Positions 34,603 to 43,515 of a DNA stretch of 64,000 nucleotides are shown here, one piece after another. The stretch's first letter is position 1, and the number at the start of each line of letters is the position of its first letter. The DNA is taken from contig NZ_OZ035533.1 in NCBI RefSeq assembly GCF_964033635.1, positions 992,001 to 1,056,000 of the forward strand, written 5' to 3'. The notes beneath the pieces were generated by a model that was not told the origin of the DNA, did no database searches, and saw nothing but the letters and a program-made list of their open reading frames with translations. A program made the translations under genes and the position numbers. This DNA comes from Chitinophaga sp. MM2321. Its GTDB lineage: Bacteria; Bacteroidota; Bacteroidia; Chitinophagales; Chitinophagaceae.

Positions 34603-35799
34603 ATGAACCTGGCATTTTGGAAAAAAAATAAGGAAAGTCAGCCAAAGAAGAAGAAATCTACGGCAAGGGAATGGTTAGACGCGGGTGTTTTTGCTATTAT
34701 AGCCGCCACGCTTATCCGCACTTTTATTTTTGAGGCTTATACGATTCCCACGCCTTCCATGGAGAAAACCTTACTGGTAAACGATTTCCTGTTTGTGAGT
34801 AAGATCAGTTACGGTCCCCGTATCCCCATGACGCCATTGGCCATGCCATTTGTGCATCACACGATGCCTTTTACTAAATCTACAAAAGCCTATTCCGAAG
34901 CTATTCAATGGAAATACAGGCGCTTACCCGGTTTTACTGATATCAAACGCTATGATGTGGTGGTATTCAACTTTCCGGAAGGAGATACTGTGGCTATTGA
35001 GTCGCCAGACCCAAGTTACTATAACATGGTGAGGCAAAACGGCTGGCAGGCCGTGCATAATTCTTTTGAAGTGATCCACCGCCCGGTTGATAAACGGGAG
35101 AACTACATCAAACGTTGTATGGCAGAAGCGGGAGATACCTTAACAATCGTTCACGGCGCTGTATACATCAATGGGCAGGCGGCACCGGTACCTTCCGGCA
35201 GCCAGCATAAATATGTGGTAGAAACGACCGGCGACCAGCTCAATACCAGCCGCCTGGAAGAACTGGGCATCGCTACTACTGCGCCTGATTTTTACCCGAT
35301 TGACGGAACCAGGTATCTCTATAACCTGACACCGGAAAATGTAACGGCACTGAAACAATTCCCGATCGTAAAGAACATCACTGTTTATGAAGATGCCAAT
35401 TATATGGACTTCAATTACAACATGGTGTTCCCGCATGATACCGCTCATTACAAATGGACGGATGAAAATTTTGGTCCGCTGTATATTCCCAAGAAAGGGG
35501 CTACTGTAAAGCTGGATGACAGCAATATCGCCATCTACGACCGTATCATCCGCGTGTATGAAGGCAATACCCTCGAAAGAAAAGATGGTAAGTTTTTTAT
35601 AAACGGACAGGCAGCTGACTCCTATACTTTTAAAATGAACTATTACTGGATGATGGGGGATAACCGTAATAATTCCCTGGATTCCCGCTTCTGGGGCTTT
35701 GTACCCGAAGATCACGTAGTAGGCAAGGCCTGGCTCATCTGGATGAGTTATGGTGAAAGCGGCATCCGTTGGAGCCGTCTCTTCAAAAATATCAGGTAA
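34603..35799 (+). CDS. lepB: Signal peptidase I
   Basis: A 398-residue type I signal peptidase. One membrane helix (about residues 25-42), then the catalytic Ser52 in PTPSMEKTL and general-base Lys170 in NYIKRCMAEAGD, and the box MMGDNRNNSLDSRFWGFVPEDHVVGKAWLIW near the C-terminus. The chain is longer than the enterobacterial or Gram-positive enzymes because of an insertion between boxes D and E, as in Bacteroidetes homologues. Cleaves Sec and Tat leaders at the outer face of the inner membrane. Followed by a small hairpin (35832) and cdd. Confidence 0.95.
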   Translation: MNLAFWKKNKESQPKKKKSTAREWLDAGVFAIIAATLIRTFIFEAYTIPTPSMEKTLLVNDFLFVSKISYGPRIPMTPLAMPFVHHTMPFTKSTKAYSEAIQWKYRRLPGFTDIKRYDVVVFNFPEGDTVAIESPDPSYYNMVRQNGWQAVHNSFEVIHRPVDKRENYIKRCMAEAGDTLTIVHGAVYINGQAAPVPSGSQHKYVVETTGDQLNTSRLEELGIATTAPDFYPIDGTRYLYNLTPENVTALKQFPIVKNITVYEDANYMDFNYNMVFPHDTAHYKWTDENFGPLYIPKKGATVKLDDSNIAIYDRIIRVYEGNTLERKDGKFFINGQAADSYTFKMNYYWMMGDNRNNSLDSRFWGFVPEDHVVGKAWLIWMSYGESGIRWSRLFKNIR

Positions 35800-35831
35800 C
35801 CTGTTGCAGGAAATATAATTTAAAGTAAATT

Positions 35832-35856
35832 ACGGACTGGCATATTGCCGGTCCGT
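35832..35856 (+). terminator. Hairpin after lepB
   Basis: Arms 35832-35841 and 35847-35856 pair over ten bases with one T-G wobble. Only a weak T-rich tract follows, so termination may be partial. Confidence 0.5.
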
Positions 35857-35912
35857 AGTTGTCTTTACCCCACTGCAGCCCCCTGGTAATGATGATGCGT
35901 ACAGCACCCTAG

Positions 35913-36413
35913 ATGTTTGCTAATATGGAAAAACAACTCCAACATTTCGAATACCTGGTATACAATGATATTAACGGTCTGGAAGATACTGATTCCTGGT
36001 TGTTGAAGGAAGCACGTGAGGTAACGCAGCATGCCTATGCGCCTTATTCCCGCTTCCAGGTAGGTGCAGTGATCAAGCTGGCGAATGGGGAGATTATAGC
36101 CGGCTCTAACCAGGAGAATGCGTCTTTTCCTATCGGGTTATGTGCAGAAAGAGTAGCCCTGGCTTCCGCGGCATCTGTGTATCCGGATATACCTATCGAT
36201 ACCATTGCCATCAGCTATCATAATCTCAATGGTACCAGTACCCACCCCATATCTCCCTGTGGTATGTGCCGTCAGGCCCTGGCAGAATATGAAATGAAGC
36301 AACAAACGCCGATCAGGCTGATCCTGGGTGGCCTCAGCGGTCAGGTGTTTGTCATCAGCCGTGCCAACGATCTGTTGCCGCTCTCTTTCTCCGGTAATGC
36401 CATGAATACCTAA
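35913..36413 (+). CDS. cdd: Cytidine deaminase
   Basis: A 166-residue cytidine deaminase. The zinc and catalytic motifs are intact: GLCAERVAL (Cys-Ala-Glu, catalytic Glu) and SPCGMCRQAL (two zinc Cys). AYAPYSRFQVGAVIKLANGEIIAGSNQENASFP is the typical substrate-binding opening. Deaminates cytidine/deoxycytidine for pyrimidine salvage. The start could be ATG 35913 or ATG 35925; the N-terminal 20 residues are longer than in Bacillus Cdd. Single gene. Confidence 0.93.
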   Translation: MFANMEKQLQHFEYLVYNDINGLEDTDSWLLKEAREVTQHAYAPYSRFQVGAVIKLANGEIIAGSNQENASFPIGLCAERVALASAASVYPDIPIDTIAISYHNLNGTSTHPISPCGMCRQALAEYEMKQQTPIRLILGGLSGQVFVISRANDLLPLSFSGNAMNT

Positions 36414-36463
36414 CTATTTTATCTAAATAGTAAAATAAATAAATATAAAAATAAATAAATATT

Positions 36464-36471
36464 TATATTTG
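36464..36471 (+). promoter_or_regulatory. Candidate -7 box of TPR gene
   Basis: TATATTTG lies 29 bases before the ATG at 36501 at the end of a very AT-rich stretch (36417-36471) built of AATA/AAATA words. No -33 TTTG is present. Confidence 0.45.
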
Positions 36472-36500
36472 TCCGGAAGCTGAAAACCGCCACCGTTCAA

Positions 36501-37424
36501 ATGACCCGTCGACTTATCCTGTGTATTCACCTACTGATGCTTGGAATTGCCGTCAACACCGTTTTGGCGCATCCTGTTCCTGTTGTACATGATAAAGCCC
36601 GTGATCTTTATAAAGAAGGCATGGCCTTCAAAAAATCAGGCAACCAGGAGGCCGCGCTGCAACGCTTTGTGGCAGCCATCAGCGCCGATAGCAGTTTTAC
36701 TGCTGCGTATAGTGAACTGGGAGATATTTACTTTGACAGGAAATCATATGAAGCTGCTTTGTTGTACAGCCGCAAGGCACAGCAACTGGGTGCGGAAATG
36801 GTGAGCCGCCTGATAGGATTGAGCTTTTATCATCTTCATCAATATGAAAATGCATTAGAAGCCTTACAGCAGGCCAGAAATGAAGAGCCGGACAATCAGC
36901 TCATTCCTTACCAGCTGGCGCAAATTTATGCACAACTGGGCGACTACCGGGCAAGCATACACTATTACAGGGAGGACCTCGTAATAGACAGCACACACAC
37001 GAATGCCTGGTATGAATTGGGCATGATGTTTTTTAATACAGCAGACTTTTCTGCTGCAGCCACTTCTTTTGAAAAGGCCGCAGCACTGGGTTACAAACAG
37101 GATGCACTGTTTTTATTGAATACAGGCGTCACCTGGTTGCGGTTACAGCAAACAGATAAAGGCATTGATTATTTGTGTAAAGCACAGGCTATCAATCCCC
37201 GTGATGAACAGATCATGTATAACCTGGCACGTGCCTGGTACGACAAAGGCAATTTTAAGGAAGCCTCCTTACAATATGAACAAGTATTGTATTTGCAACC
37301 TACAAATGCTTTTGTTATGTTTATGCTTGGAAAATCGTATATAGGTAATGGTGAGGAAGTGAAAGGCGGCGCCCTGTGCGATAAAGCCCTGTCCCTGGGC
37401 CTTGATAAGACAAACATAAAGTAA
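36501..37424 (+). CDS. Exported tetratricopeptide-repeat protein
   Basis: A 307-residue protein with a signal peptide (MTRRLILCIHLLMLGIAVNTVLA) followed almost wholly by about seven TPR units, such as DLYKEGMAFKKSGNQEAALQRFVAAISADSSF, AAYSELGDIYFDRKSYEAALLYSRKAQQLG, NAWYELGMMFFNTADFSAAATSFEKAAALG and IMYNLARAWYDKGNFKEASLQYEQVLYLQP. Periplasmic scaffold or adaptor; partner unknown. Single gene between cdd and argS, followed by a terminator-like hairpin at 37583. Confidence 0.85.
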   Translation: MTRRLILCIHLLMLGIAVNTVLAHPVPVVHDKARDLYKEGMAFKKSGNQEAALQRFVAAISADSSFTAAYSELGDIYFDRKSYEAALLYSRKAQQLGAEMVSRLIGLSFYHLHQYENALEALQQARNEEPDNQLIPYQLAQIYAQLGDYRASIHYYREDLVIDSTHTNAWYELGMMFFNTADFSAAATSFEKAAALGYKQDALFLLNTGVTWLRLQQTDKGIDYLCKAQAINPRDEQIMYNLARAWYDKGNFKEASLQYEQVLYLQPTNAFVMFMLGKSYIGNGEEVKGGALCDKALSLGLDKTNIK

Positions 37425-37582
37425 CTGATAGCATAGAACAAGACAATTTTGTACAGATAATATTTGCCACAGTGTAGAGGGATATAAAACAGCGCATAAA
37501 GGATAGGCAAGCTCCTTTTTCGCTGCGCTGCTTACTGTGGTATTTTCTTCAGCAGTTTCGGCCACGGCGGCTGCAAGCTGCT

Positions 37583-37620
37583 AACGCTGCGGGACCATCA
37601 GGTCCGCAGCGTTTTTTTAT
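37583..37620 (+). terminator. Intrinsic terminator of TPR gene
   Basis: GC-rich stem (37583-37596 with 37601-37613, one bulged G), ATCA loop and a run of T. It lies about 160 bases after the TPR stop; the intervening 37425-37582 shows no gene. Confidence 0.75.
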
Positions 37621-37625
37621 TAACA

Positions 37626-37674
37626 AAAAAAGCAAAGATGGCGGGATAGAATCCTTTGCCATCTTTGCTTTTTT
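37626..37674. terminator. Bidirectional terminator at argS 3' end
   Basis: Perfect 17-base arms 37626-37642 and 37658-37674 with A-run and T-run ends and a 15-base loop, 22 bases beyond the argS stop. Confidence 0.8.
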
Positions 37675-37696
37675 ACTTCTTTGGGTGAACGTTTTA

Positions 37697-39625
37697 TTAC
37701 ATGCGCTCCGGTACCCTGATCCCCAGCATTTTCATGCCCTGCGCAATAGTATGTGCTGTAAGCATGATCAATTGTAACCGTAATTTTTTCTTCTCTTCAC
37801 TTTCCGCTTTTATAATGGAATGCGTGGGCACACCATCAACTTTTTCTGCGTAGAAAGAGTTGAACAACTGCGCCAACTGGAATATATAACTGGCAATAAC
37901 AGACGGATTCATTTCACGGCCGGCTTCTGCCAGTACGCCCGGAAACTGTTCGTTCAGCACAATCAGTTGTTTCTCCAGCGGCAACAGATCGCCGCTATAA
38001 TGGAAGTTGTGCAGCTCCGCTACCGAACCTGCATCGCGGAGAATAGATTTTATACGCGCGTGGGCATATTGAATAAAGGTGGCTGTAAATCCATGTAAAT
38101 CGATAGACTCTTCCGGATTGAAGATCATTCTCTTCTTAGGATCTACCCGCAGCAGGAAAAACTTCATGGCACCCAGGCCAATTGTTTCATACAACGCTGC
38201 CAGTTCGTCTGCCGCAAAATCGGCATGTTTTTTACCGGCTGCCGCTGATTTTTCTTCGGCAGTGACAACCATCTCCACAATCATATCATCCGCATCCACT
38301 ACGGTGCCTTCCCGGCTTTTCATGCGGCCATGTGGTAATTCCACCATGCCATAGCTGAGATGGAAGATGCCCGGTGCAGAAGGTTCCCCGAGCTTTTGCA
38401 AAATCAATTGCAACACCTTGAAGTGATAGTTCTGTTCATCTGCCACGATATAGATACTCTGATCCATGTGGTAGTCCTCGTATTTCAAACGCGCTGTACC
38501 CAGGTCCTGTGTCATGTATACGGAGGTGCCATCGCCACGAAGCAGGAGCTTTTCATCCAGGCCATCGGCAGTGAGGTCTATCCATACAGAATTATCTTCT
38601 TTTTTAAACAGTACTCCTTTCTGCAATCCTTCTGTTACCAGGTCTTTACCCAGCAGATAGGTTTCGCTTTCGTAGTACATTTTATCGAAGTCGATGCCCA
38701 GGCGCTTATAGGTTTCATCAAAGCCTTTGTATACCCAGCTATTCATCGTAGCCCACAGTTCACGCACTTCCGGGTTACCTGCTTCCCACTGCTGCAACAT
38801 GCTTTTAGCCTGTTGCATGATTTCGGCCCTGTTACGCGACATCTCTTTGATGTCATCCATAATCTTGGCAGATTTCTCTTTGTCGGCTTTTACTTCCGGC
38901 TTGTGGAGTGCATTTACCAGCTTCTCCAGCTTTTCTATTTCTGTGCTTTCAAAATCCTGGAAATCGTTTTCCAATGCACGGTCTATGATGGGTTCCGCTT
39001 GTTCTTTCAGTACGGATTCAAATTTTACGTAGTAGTCACCTACGAGGTGATCACCTTTGATACCACTGGATTCCGGCGTGTCGCCATGCGCAAAGATCTG
39101 CCAGGCCAGCATCGATTTACAGATGTGGATACCGCGGTCATTTACCAGGTTGGCTTTGATGACTTCATATCCGTTGGCTTTCAAAATTTCCGAGACGGAA
39201 TATCCGAGGAAGTTATTACGCAGGTGCCCCAGGTGCAAAGGCTTGTTGGTATTGGGAGAGGAATACTCCACCATTACTTTTTTGCCATTGGCGGGTTGGA
39301 TACCTATGTTTACGTTAGCATAATGTTGTTGCAGGAACTGTGTCCAGTAAGTATTATTGATACCGAGATTGAGGAAACCTTTTACTACGTTGTATCCTGC
39401 AATCAGTTCCGGGTGGTGGGTGACGAGGTATTCGCCGATGCGTTGTGCGGTTTCTTCCGGTTTTTGCCGGCTGAATTTTGTGAAAGAGAAAACGACTATG
39501 GTATATTCGCCTTCGAACTCAGGTTTGGTAATATTGATGGAAATATCTGTTTCTGCTACCTGTTGATCGTAAAGTGATTTGATGGCGGCTGCGGCAGCCG
39601 TTCTGATAGATTGTACAACACTCAT
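37697..39625 (-). CDS. argS: Arginyl-tRNA synthetase
   Basis: A 642-residue class I synthetase. N-terminal additional domain (1-110), then the HIGH-type motif in YSSPNTNKPLHLGHLRNNFLG, the characteristic PHGRMKSREGTVVDADDMI near the KMSKS position, and the helical anticodon-binding C-terminus (FIQYAHARIKSILRDAG ... IAQGMKMLGIRVPERM). It is some 50-60 residues longer than E. coli ArgS, with an insertion after the HIGH region (about 180-280) rich in charged residues. Charges tRNA-Arg. Single gene. Confidence 0.96.
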   Translation of the reverse strand: MSVVQSIRTAAAAAIKSLYDQQVAETDISINITKPEFEGEYTIVVFSFTKFSRQKPEETAQRIGEYLVTHHPELIAGYNVVKGFLNLGINNTYWTQFLQQHYANVNIGIQPANGKKVMVEYSSPNTNKPLHLGHLRNNFLGYSVSEILKANGYEVIKANLVNDRGIHICKSMLAWQIFAHGDTPESSGIKGDHLVGDYYVKFESVLKEQAEPIIDRALENDFQDFESTEIEKLEKLVNALHKPEVKADKEKSAKIMDDIKEMSRNRAEIMQQAKSMLQQWEAGNPEVRELWATMNSWVYKGFDETYKRLGIDFDKMYYESETYLLGKDLVTEGLQKGVLFKKEDNSVWIDLTADGLDEKLLLRGDGTSVYMTQDLGTARLKYEDYHMDQSIYIVADEQNYHFKVLQLILQKLGEPSAPGIFHLSYGMVELPHGRMKSREGTVVDADDMIVEMVVTAEEKSAAAGKKHADFAADELAALYETIGLGAMKFFLLRVDPKKRMIFNPEESIDLHGFTATFIQYAHARIKSILRDAGSVAELHNFHYSGDLLPLEKQLIVLNEQFPGVLAEAGREMNPSVIASYIFQLAQLFNSFYAEKVDGVPTHSIIKAESEEKKKLRLQLIMLTAHTIAQGMKMLGIRVPERM

Positions 39626-39649
39626 GCTGAAAAATGATTAATCGAGGGG

Positions 39650-39657
39650 CAAAGATA
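39650..39657 (-). promoter_or_regulatory. Candidate argS -7 box
   Basis: Minus strand reads TATCTTTG, matching TAnnTTTG, with a predicted leader of about 18 bases. No -33 box is seen. Confidence 0.45.
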
Positions 39658-39689
39658 GTATAGATAAAGGATAGATGATTCCAGAAATA

Positions 39690-39805
39690 ATTTAGGGATT
39701 TATTGATTTACGTATTTAGGAATTTGAAATGCAGCGGAAATGATCAATACCAGATCTCCGCTGCATTTCAAATTCCTAAATACGTAAATCAATAAATCCC
39801 TAAAT
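39690..39805. repeat. Long octamer-built hairpin, locus D
   Basis: Arms 39690-39738 and 39757-39805 (49 bases) are perfectly complementary; loop 18 bases. Octamers in the arm: AGGGATTT, ATTGATTT, ACGTATTT, AGGAATTT, then GAAATGCAGCGGA at the apex. Compared with locus C, CTTGATTT has become ATTGATTT and ACGAATTT has become ACGTATTT, in both arms at once. It lies 15 bases after the OmpA-like gene stop and upstream of argS, on a tandem minus-strand junction. Confidence 0.95.
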
Positions 39806-39819
39806 ATTATTGAAGGCCC

Positions 39820-41184
39820 CTAAAAAATAGTGAACTCCACTCTCCGGTTTTTCTGTCTGCCGGCAGCTGTTTTGTTGCTGGCGATAGGTTGTGTCATGCC
39901 ATAACCTACGGCTTCTATCTTGGAGGCGTTTACGCCTTTTTCCACGAGGTATTGTTTTACAGATTCGGCTCTTTCTCTTGACAGGGCGAGGTTACGTTCC
40001 TTGCTGCCTACGTTGTCAGTATGTCCGCTCAGTTTGAGATTGAGGTTTTTGCGTTTCAGGAGATCGGCTACCCGGTCCAGCGCCGCATAGGAATGTGGTT
40101 TGATGCTGGATTTGGCGAAGTCGAATTCCAGGTTCTGAATGGCTTCTTTCACGATGCGGGTATCTTCTTCTGTGATCACCACTTTTTCTTCTTTTTGAAC
40201 TACCGGAACTGGCAGCGGACATCCGGAGCCATCTACTTTTGCACTGTCAGGTGTGCCGGGGCATTTATCGAAGAAGTCGGAAACACCGTCGCCATCGCTG
40301 TCTTTTGTCAGTTTATCCACATCAGCAGCCAACCTGGCATTGTTCTGATTGGCAGCGTCCAATGCGGTGTTTAAAGCCTTTTTCTGTGCTTCCAGCTCGT
40401 CATAGGTGGCAGCGGCAGGGTTATGCCATTGCAGTTGCGGCTTGCCTTTCGTGCCTAATGCGAATTCCAGTCCGGCGTAGCCGTAAGAGTATTTATCCTT
40501 GTTTGGGGGTTTAGGATAACCGTCCAGGTTGTCACCATCGGTGTAGTACATGGTGTAGCCCAGATCGAGGTTTATAAATTCAGAGAGCCTGAATTTCAGT
40601 CCTGCACCAACGGGAATGATCAGCTCTTTAATACTCTTTCCATCGGCTTTATAATCGAAGGTGCTGCCTCCTCCTGTTGGTGTCAGGGTAGGGCTATATC
40701 CGGCTAAACCGCCGCCCACAGAGCCATACAGCAGTACGAAGTTTTTGCGGAACAACCAGTTGACAGTTGTAATATTAAACACGGCATTCAGGGTACCGGA
40801 CCATTTTAATTTGGTTTCATATGATTCGTAGGGGCTGACAGGCATCGACCCATTGCCGAGGGCTTTGCTGTTGTCGGCCTGCAATTTTCCGCCTACATAG
40901 TCTGCCCGCAGGGCCAGGAAATGAAGGATCTGGTATTTTACATAGCCGCCATACCCGGCTGATCCTTTCCATTTGGAGAAGTCGTTACTGCCACCAGTGG
41001 GAGCAACGGGTGCCAATACGCCACCATTAACGCCAATGGACCATGTTTTAAAGTCTTTGGGTCCGTTAAAAAGCTGCACGTTGGAGGATGCGGGGGTAGC
41101 AGCTGGTAAGTCCTGGGCATTGCCGGTCAGGGGCAGGGCGGCCATGAGCAAGCATGTAGCTTGCCAGAGAATGGATTTGTTCAT
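39820..41184 (-). CDS. OmpA-family outer-membrane protein
   Basis: ATG at 41184 gives the signal peptide MNKSILWQATCLLMAALPLTGNAQ; a GTG at 41205 would add seven residues. The 454-residue protein has an N-terminal beta-barrel (about 40-270), a thrombospondin-type-3-like calcium repeat (DSDGDGVSDFFDKCPGTPDSAKVDGSGCPLP, about 305-335) and a C-terminal OmpA peptidoglycan-binding domain (LKLSGHTDNVGSKERNLALSRERAESVKQYL and RRVEFTIF). It anchors the outer membrane to the cell wall. Single gene with hairpin D at its 3' end. Confidence 0.93.
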   Translation of the reverse strand: MNKSILWQATCLLMAALPLTGNAQDLPAATPASSNVQLFNGPKDFKTWSIGVNGGVLAPVAPTGGSNDFSKWKGSAGYGGYVKYQILHFLALRADYVGGKLQADNSKALGNGSMPVSPYESYETKLKWSGTLNAVFNITTVNWLFRKNFVLLYGSVGGGLAGYSPTLTPTGGGSTFDYKADGKSIKELIIPVGAGLKFRLSEFINLDLGYTMYYTDGDNLDGYPKPPNKDKYSYGYAGLEFALGTKGKPQLQWHNPAAATYDELEAQKKALNTALDAANQNNARLAADVDKLTKDSDGDGVSDFFDKCPGTPDSAKVDGSGCPLPVPVVQKEEKVVITEEDTRIVKEAIQNLEFDFAKSSIKPHSYAALDRVADLLKRKNLNLKLSGHTDNVGSKERNLALSRERAESVKQYLVEKGVNASKIEAVGYGMTQPIASNKTAAGRQKNRRVEFTIF

Positions 41185-41290
41185 AAAATAACGGTTAGGT
41201 TGCACAATTTGCTTAGACTGATAAAATGTAAATGATGAGGTCAGGAATGAATAGCTGTAAAAGGTGGGCGAAGGTTAAGAACGATGTGTT

Positions 41291-41380
41291 GTTTACGTAT
41301 TTACTGTTTTACGTATGGACGGATTTTGAGATTTGAGGGTTTGGGTAGCATGACAAAACCAGAAGATCCGTACGTTAAAA
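41291..41380. repeat. Decayed octamer hairpin, locus F, in 321-base spacer
   Basis: The spacer 41185-41505 between the divergent ompA-like and dnaK genes holds no gene. The left part (41291-41345) still reads words ACGTATTT, ACGGATTT, TGAGATTT and GAGGGTTT at 8-base steps. The right part (about 41354-41378) pairs only loosely (ACGTACGGATC shared). I read it as a decayed member of the hairpin family. AAAGGAGA just before the dnaK ATG is a ribosome-binding-like sequence. Confidence 0.45.
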
Positions 41381-41505
41381 GTATATCTGAATCAAATATA
41401 GGGCACCTGACTGACATAATTTCATATTTTTTTGCTTGGCATAATCATTGACAAACGTAAGACAAATACGACTTTTACTTACAACTAAAGGAGAATCTTA
41501 ATACT

Positions 41506-43410
41506 ATGGGAAAAATAATAGGCATTGACTTAGGAACTACCAATTCATGCGTTGCCGTTATGGAAGGTAACGAACCGGTGGTGATTGCCAATGATGAGGG
41601 AAGAAGAACAACCCCATCTGTAGTGGCATTTTTGAAAAACGGAGAAAGGAAAGTAGGTGACCCTGCAAAGCGTCAGGCTATAACCAACCCCGTTAATACC
41701 ATTATGTCAGTGAAGCGTTTTATGGGCCGTCATTTTGACGAAGTGTCCAGTGAAATCGATCACGTGTCCTACAAAGTGGTGCGCGGTGACAACAACACCA
41801 CGCGTGTAGATATTGACGGCAGATACTATACGCCGCAGGAAATTTCTGCGATGACCCTGCAGAAAATGAAGAAAACGGCTGAAGATTACTTAGGCCAGGA
41901 AGTGACGGAAGCGGTGATCACCGTACCGGCTTACTTTAACGATGCACAACGTCAGGCTACCAAAGAAGCAGGTGAAATCGCCGGCTTAACCGTACGCCGT
42001 ATTATAAATGAGCCTACTGCTGCGGCACTGGCTTATGGTATGGATAAAAAGCATCACGACAGCAAAATCGCTGTATTTGACCTGGGTGGTGGTACATTTG
42101 ATATCTCTATCCTGGAATTAGGTGATGGCGTTTTTGAAGTAAAATCTACCAATGGTGATACCCACCTGGGTGGTGATGACTTTGATAAAGTGATCATGGA
42201 CTGGCTGGCAGATGAATTCAAGAAAGACGAAGCAGTAGATTTACATAAAGATCCAATGTCATGGCAGCGTTTGAAGGAAGCTTCAGAAAAAGCCAAGATT
42301 GAATTGTCATCTTCTTCAGAAACAGAAATCAATCTTCCTTATATCACAGCGGTGGATGGCGTTCCTAAACACCTGGTGAAAAAATTAACCCGCGCAAAAT
42401 TTGAGCAGTTGAGCGACAGCCTGGTGGAAAGAACACTGGAGCCTTGCCGTAAAGCACTGAAAGATGCCGGAATGAATACTTCCGAAATCGACGAAATTAT
42501 CCTGGTGGGTGGTTCTACCCGTATTCCTAAAATTCAGGAAGTAGTAGAGAAATTTTTCGGAAAGAAACCAAACAGGGGTGTAAACCCGGATGAAGTAGTG
42601 GCTTTAGGTGCTGCGATTCAGGGTGGTGTATTAACAGGAGAAGTGAAGGACGTACTGTTACTGGACGTTACGCCACTGTCTCTCGGTATCGAAACAATGG
42701 GTGGTGTAATGACCAAACTGATCGAATCCAATACCACGATCCCAACCAAAAAATCAGAAACATTCTCTACAGCAGCTGATAGTCAGCCTAGCGTAGAAAT
42801 CCATGTACTGCAAGGTGAAAGGCCAATGGCTGCTCAGAACAGAACACTGGGACGTTTCATTTTAGGTGATATTCCTCCGGCTCCACGTGGTGTTCCACAG
42901 ATCGAAGTGATCTTCGATATCGATGCCAACGGTATCCTGCACGTAACTGCAAAGGATAAAGGCACCGGTAAAACACAGAACATCAAGATCGAAGCTGGTA
43001 GCGGTTTGAGCAAAGAAGAAATCGAAAAGATGAAAGCGGAAGCGAAAGCAAACGAATCATCCGATAAAGAACAACGCGAACAGATCGAAAAGCTGAATAA
43101 AGCAGATAGCCTCATATTCCAGACTGAAAAACAGATCAAAGAATATGGTGAGAAATTACCTGCTGATAAAAAAGCAACCATCGAAACAGCCCTTAACAAG
43201 CTGAGAGAAGCACATAAATCTCAGGATAGCGCACAACTGGATACTGCAACTGCAGAACTGGAAGCTGCCTGGACTGCTGCTTCTGAAGAGCTGTACAAGG
43301 CCACCCAGGGTCAGCCCGAAGGTGCACAGGCAAATGCAGGCCAGCAACAGGGCCAGCCAGGTGCTGCTAACGATGGCGTAACTGACGCGGAATTTGAAGA
43401 AGTGAAATAG
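41506..43410 (+). CDS. dnaK: Hsp70 chaperone DnaK
   Basis: A 634-residue DnaK. Nucleotide-binding domain signatures [33 protein letters not shown] and [16 protein letters not shown]; substrate-binding domain from about residue 390 ([21 protein letters not shown]) and a lid ending in DAEFEEVK, with a Gln/Gly-rich linker. ATP-driven folding chaperone of the cytoplasm. grpE and dnaJ are not adjacent. A strong hairpin terminator follows (43428). An AAAGGAGA sequence precedes the ATG. Confidence 0.98.
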   Translation: MGKIIGIDLGTTNSCVAVMEGNEPVVIANDEGRRTTPSVVAFLKNGERKVGDPAKRQAITNPVNTIMSVKRFMGRHFDEVSSEIDHVSYKVVRGDNNTTRVDIDGRYYTPQEISAMTLQKMKKTAEDYLGQEVTEAVITVPAYFNDAQRQATKEAGEIAGLTVRRIINEPTAAALAYGMDKKHHDSKIAVFDLGGGTFDISILELGDGVFEVKSTNGDTHLGGDDFDKVIMDWLADEFKKDEAVDLHKDPMSWQRLKEASEKAKIELSSSSETEINLPYITAVDGVPKHLVKKLTRAKFEQLSDSLVERTLEPCRKALKDAGMNTSEIDEIILVGGSTRIPKIQEVVEKFFGKKPNRGVNPDEVVALGAAIQGGVLTGEVKDVLLLDVTPLSLGIETMGGVMTKLIESNTTIPTKKSETFSTAADSQPSVEIHVLQGERPMAAQNRTLGRFILGDIPPAPRGVPQIEVIFDIDANGILHVTAKDKGTGKTQNIKIEAGSGLSKEEIEKMKAEAKANESSDKEQREQIEKLNKADSLIFQTEKQIKEYGEKLPADKKATIETALNKLREAHKSQDSAQLDTATAELEAAWTAASEELYKATQGQPEGAQANAGQQQGQPGAANDGVTDAEFEEVK

Positions 43411-43427
43411 TTAAGCTACTCATAAAC

Positions 43428-43461
43428 AAAAGCCTCCTGATTCATATCAGGAGGCTTTTTT
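43428..43461 (+). terminator. Intrinsic terminator of dnaK
   Basis: Perfect 13-base arms 43428-43440 and 43447-43459, six-base loop and T run, 17 bases after the dnaK stop. Confidence 0.9.
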
Positions 43462-43515
43462 GTTGCCGGTATTATTGGTTTATTTCTTAATTTGTTCTGA
43501 TATAGCAGGGTTCAG

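Noticed and set aside
36417..36471. AATA/AAATA-rich stretch considered as a replication-type AT repeat.
   Set aside because: It is short, irregular and ends in a plausible -7 box; DnaA-box-like sequences were not seen.
38360..39577. A 405-codon open frame on the plus strand opposite argS.
   Set aside because: It is the shadow of a highly conserved synthetase; the translation is rich in Phe, Tyr, His and Cys and shows no domain.
18261..39805. The repeated GATTT-containing octamers considered as a CRISPR array.
   Set aside because: Words are eight bases, contiguous without spacers, and arranged as inverted arms at scattered loci.
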